Below are positions 17,601 to 18,248 of a stretch of 18,248 bases of DNA, piece after piece. A model generated the notes under the pieces. That model did not search any database and was not told the DNA's origin. It worked only from the letters and a program-made list of their open reading frames with translations. Numbering within the stretch: position 1 is the first letter of the stretch; the number at the start of each line of letters is the position of its first letter. The DNA comes from Trachelipus rathkii. Lineage: Eukaryota; Arthropoda; Malacostraca; Isopoda; Trachelipodidae. Location of the stretch: the NCBI GenBank assembly GCA_015478945.1, contig JABUQX010002491.1, positions 32,501 through 50,748 on the forward strand, read 5' to 3'. The position numbers were made by a program, and so were the translations under genes.

Positions 17601-18248
17601 CATTAACATATACTTCTTCGGATAATGATATAGTGCCTCTCACTCCTAACTGTTTTTTAAAACCGTTAGCTAATTCAAGTATCGTATTAAATGAGCCCAT
17701 TCCTACCGATTCCCCTTCAAGAGAAGAACTAATCCAATCCCTTAAACGATCTACTGAAATATTCGAAGACTTCCGGACTCGGTGGTATAATGAGTATTTA
17801 TTAAGTTTGAGAGAGATGGGAAAAGACCTCTATCAAGTCTCATGGAAAAATAGGGTGAAAGTAGGAGACATCGTACTTATTAAAAGTCCGGTCAAAGAGC
17901 GACCTTATTGGCAAATGGGCATTATTCAACTGCTTATTTATGGAGATGATAATAAGGTTCGCTCAGTCCAGGTTCGAACACCTGGAGGTCAAATGAATGT
18001 TTACCCCATAAAGCATTTATTCCCTTTAGAGCTATCATTAACACACAGTGGAAATCAAGTCAAATCTCAAGGAAATAGTTCTGCTTCAAATTCAATGGTG
18101 CCACTACCACCATCATCTCAGCAAGTAACAATTCCTGCCCCTACCACAATTAATGATACTCCCGCGGTTGCAAATTCATTGCGTCCCAGAAGGAAAGCAG
18201 CTATAGTAGCACGTTCGAAATTTCTGAATATCGGTAATAGGGTGGGAT
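14630..18248 (+). CDS. pol: Pol polyprotein of BEL/Pao element, copy 2 (3' partial)
   Basis: This matches residues 1-1203 of copy 1 Pol and stays open to the window end. Reverse transcriptase with YVDN (Asp codon 15506, Asn codon 15509), RNase H, HHCC finger, DDE core and DUF5641-like region are all present. The differences seen by eye from copy 1 (for example near 14848, 15628, 16593, 16894 and 18223) are synonymous, a sign that the copies descend from coding-competent ancestors. The last ten bases differ: after the shared Asn codon, copy 1 enters its GAATCG repeat while copy 2 reads AGGGTGGGAT. The stop codon and 3' LTR are not in the window. Confidence 0.92.
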   Translation, partial: MSVSSLPYQFVNAPQTLVNSILDPHPSYPDVIDLSSNQKDTELGLEHLYSLESMGIQEEKDYGTTDKEFITKFHNSIQFIDGKYHIEIPWIQDLLHQVPSNYNVALSTLKRVKNRLNNQGLDKAYSDVFKEQLKNGIIEIIKVSPKDFHKYVWVPHRPVIRMADQVSTKIRPVFNCSLRTKGAPSLNQACYPGIDLLVPLLRLLLAFRTNKYVVVADISKAFLQIYLKQESDRNKFCFFWEEDGRLVTYRYATIIFGLAVSPYILGAVIRHHIQNNYPYDLVSRLLINNLYVDNFIYTHSSPEVLRNIYTTSVQRMKEGGFNLCSWNTNHSDLKAQIKQDNMFSSHNCEEEKVLGYLYHPGNDTLRLADFELSSVSSKRDLLSQVNKIFDPLSLFLPVTLRGRLLMRRIWEKQMSWDDSIDLEIKEDWEKLRADLDSLKSLSFNRFCFDTSSTNATLNIFCDASSKSYGFAAYITSPEQGPSLMWAKSKVAPLKGKTLPCLELLSIFLALKCLPQIVTSLQEVEFSKVNVFSDSQIVLAWVAGGGSRTKQIFVRNRIQDIKSMVSSMRNDNLIPISFNYVKTDENPADLITRGLSCREFMKKLELWKKGPAWLKHDQVYWPSYQQTRSVQEGLSTTFTVIQAPPPPIIDMTKYSSLSTLLRVCALLYKFGTSSIDPTENDRKARLFLLKIMQQESFPVELRFLREIQSGSTSSKPPDLVSRLNFFLDDLGLIRSKGRLSRTNYYSFEIVNPVVLGKSHHLTTLIVRDAHVSCKHLGIQATLTFIRLKGYWITSARHTIRRVLSECVTCTKFNSFSYSYPKFTNFTKAQVNFYRPFSNVGVDFTKHFFIKIKGSTQPQKMYILLYTCLNIRCVYLDLIPDMSARAFVQSFQRFVARFGVPEFLYSDNARSFNKGADALEQFVVSEVGSEFLRKNHIKHIRIPLYSPWMGSMWERSIRTVKNCLYKTVGRKNLEYFDFTTALADIANAINSRPLTYTSSDNDIVPLTPNCFLKPLANSSIVLNEPIPTDSPSREELIQSLKRSTEIFEDFRTRWYNEYLLSLREMGKDLYQVSWKNRVKVGDIVLIKSPVKERPYWQMGIIQLLIYGDDNKVRSVQVRTPGGQMNVYPIKHLFPLELSLTHSGNQVKSQGNSSASNSMVPLPPSSQQVTIPAPTTINDTPAVANSLRPRRKAAIVARSKFLNIGNRVG

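Larger units (their letters stand above)
9166..18248 (+). mobile_element. BEL/Pao LTR retrotransposon, copy 2 (tandem, 3' end cut)
   Basis: This is a second copy of the same element in the same orientation, directly following copy 1 with one shared LTR region. The offset to copy 1 is 9191 at the left edge, 9190 at the array start, 9188 at gag and 9194 after a six-base insertion in gag. The copies are nearly identical in coding sequence but differ by scattered substitutions, a two-codon insertion, a changed leader segment and an indel-rich array, so this is not a plain duplicated read. The copy runs almost to the pol stop; the last ten bases (18239-18248) no longer match copy 1. Confidence 0.92.

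Overview
The window lies wholly inside two head-to-tail copies of one BEL/Pao-superfamily LTR retrotransposon, about 9.19 kb apart. Base 1 matches base 9192, so the window opens inside one copy and ends just before the pol stop of the next. The host must be an animal, since BEL/Pao elements are known only from metazoans. The AT-rich non-coding DNA fits an arthropod or another invertebrate, but I cannot name the species. I see no host gene, tRNA, rRNA, CRISPR array or nested element.

Layout per copy: (1) an AT-rich LTR/leader stretch with TATA-like and poly(A)-like signals (1-1236; 9166-10426); (2) a tandem array of about 65 thirty-bp units of nearly equal length in both copies (1237-3175; 10427-12363); (3) a short pyrimidine-rich leader; (4) a gag-protease ORF (3252-5429; 12440-14623); (5) in the same frame, after a single TGA followed by CTA, a pol ORF with RT, RNase H and integrase (5436-9086; 14630 to window end); (6) in copy 1 a 79-bp 3' UTR up to the probable LTR start. 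There is no env. Only one non-coding block separates pol of copy 1 from gag of copy 2, so the copies share a single LTR.

Gag makes the particle. The protease sits at the end of the gag ORF and is therefore made in equimolar amount with Gag. RT, RNase H and integrase would need readthrough of the UGA or reinitiation at the ATG six bases further on. Both copies are free of frameshifts and other nonsense codons. The pol differences I could find by eye are all synonymous, so the family was recently under coding constraint.

Most notable: the in-frame UGA-CUA junction conserved in both copies; the 30-bp array, each typical unit carrying the 11-bp palindrome CATAGTCTATG and a complete eight-codon micro-ORF; its variants, which fall into the four CpG-transition states of a CGCG core; and two departures from canonical catalytic motifs (YVDN in RT, DLG in protease). 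The primer binding site, polypurine tract and exact LTR ends could not be assigned.
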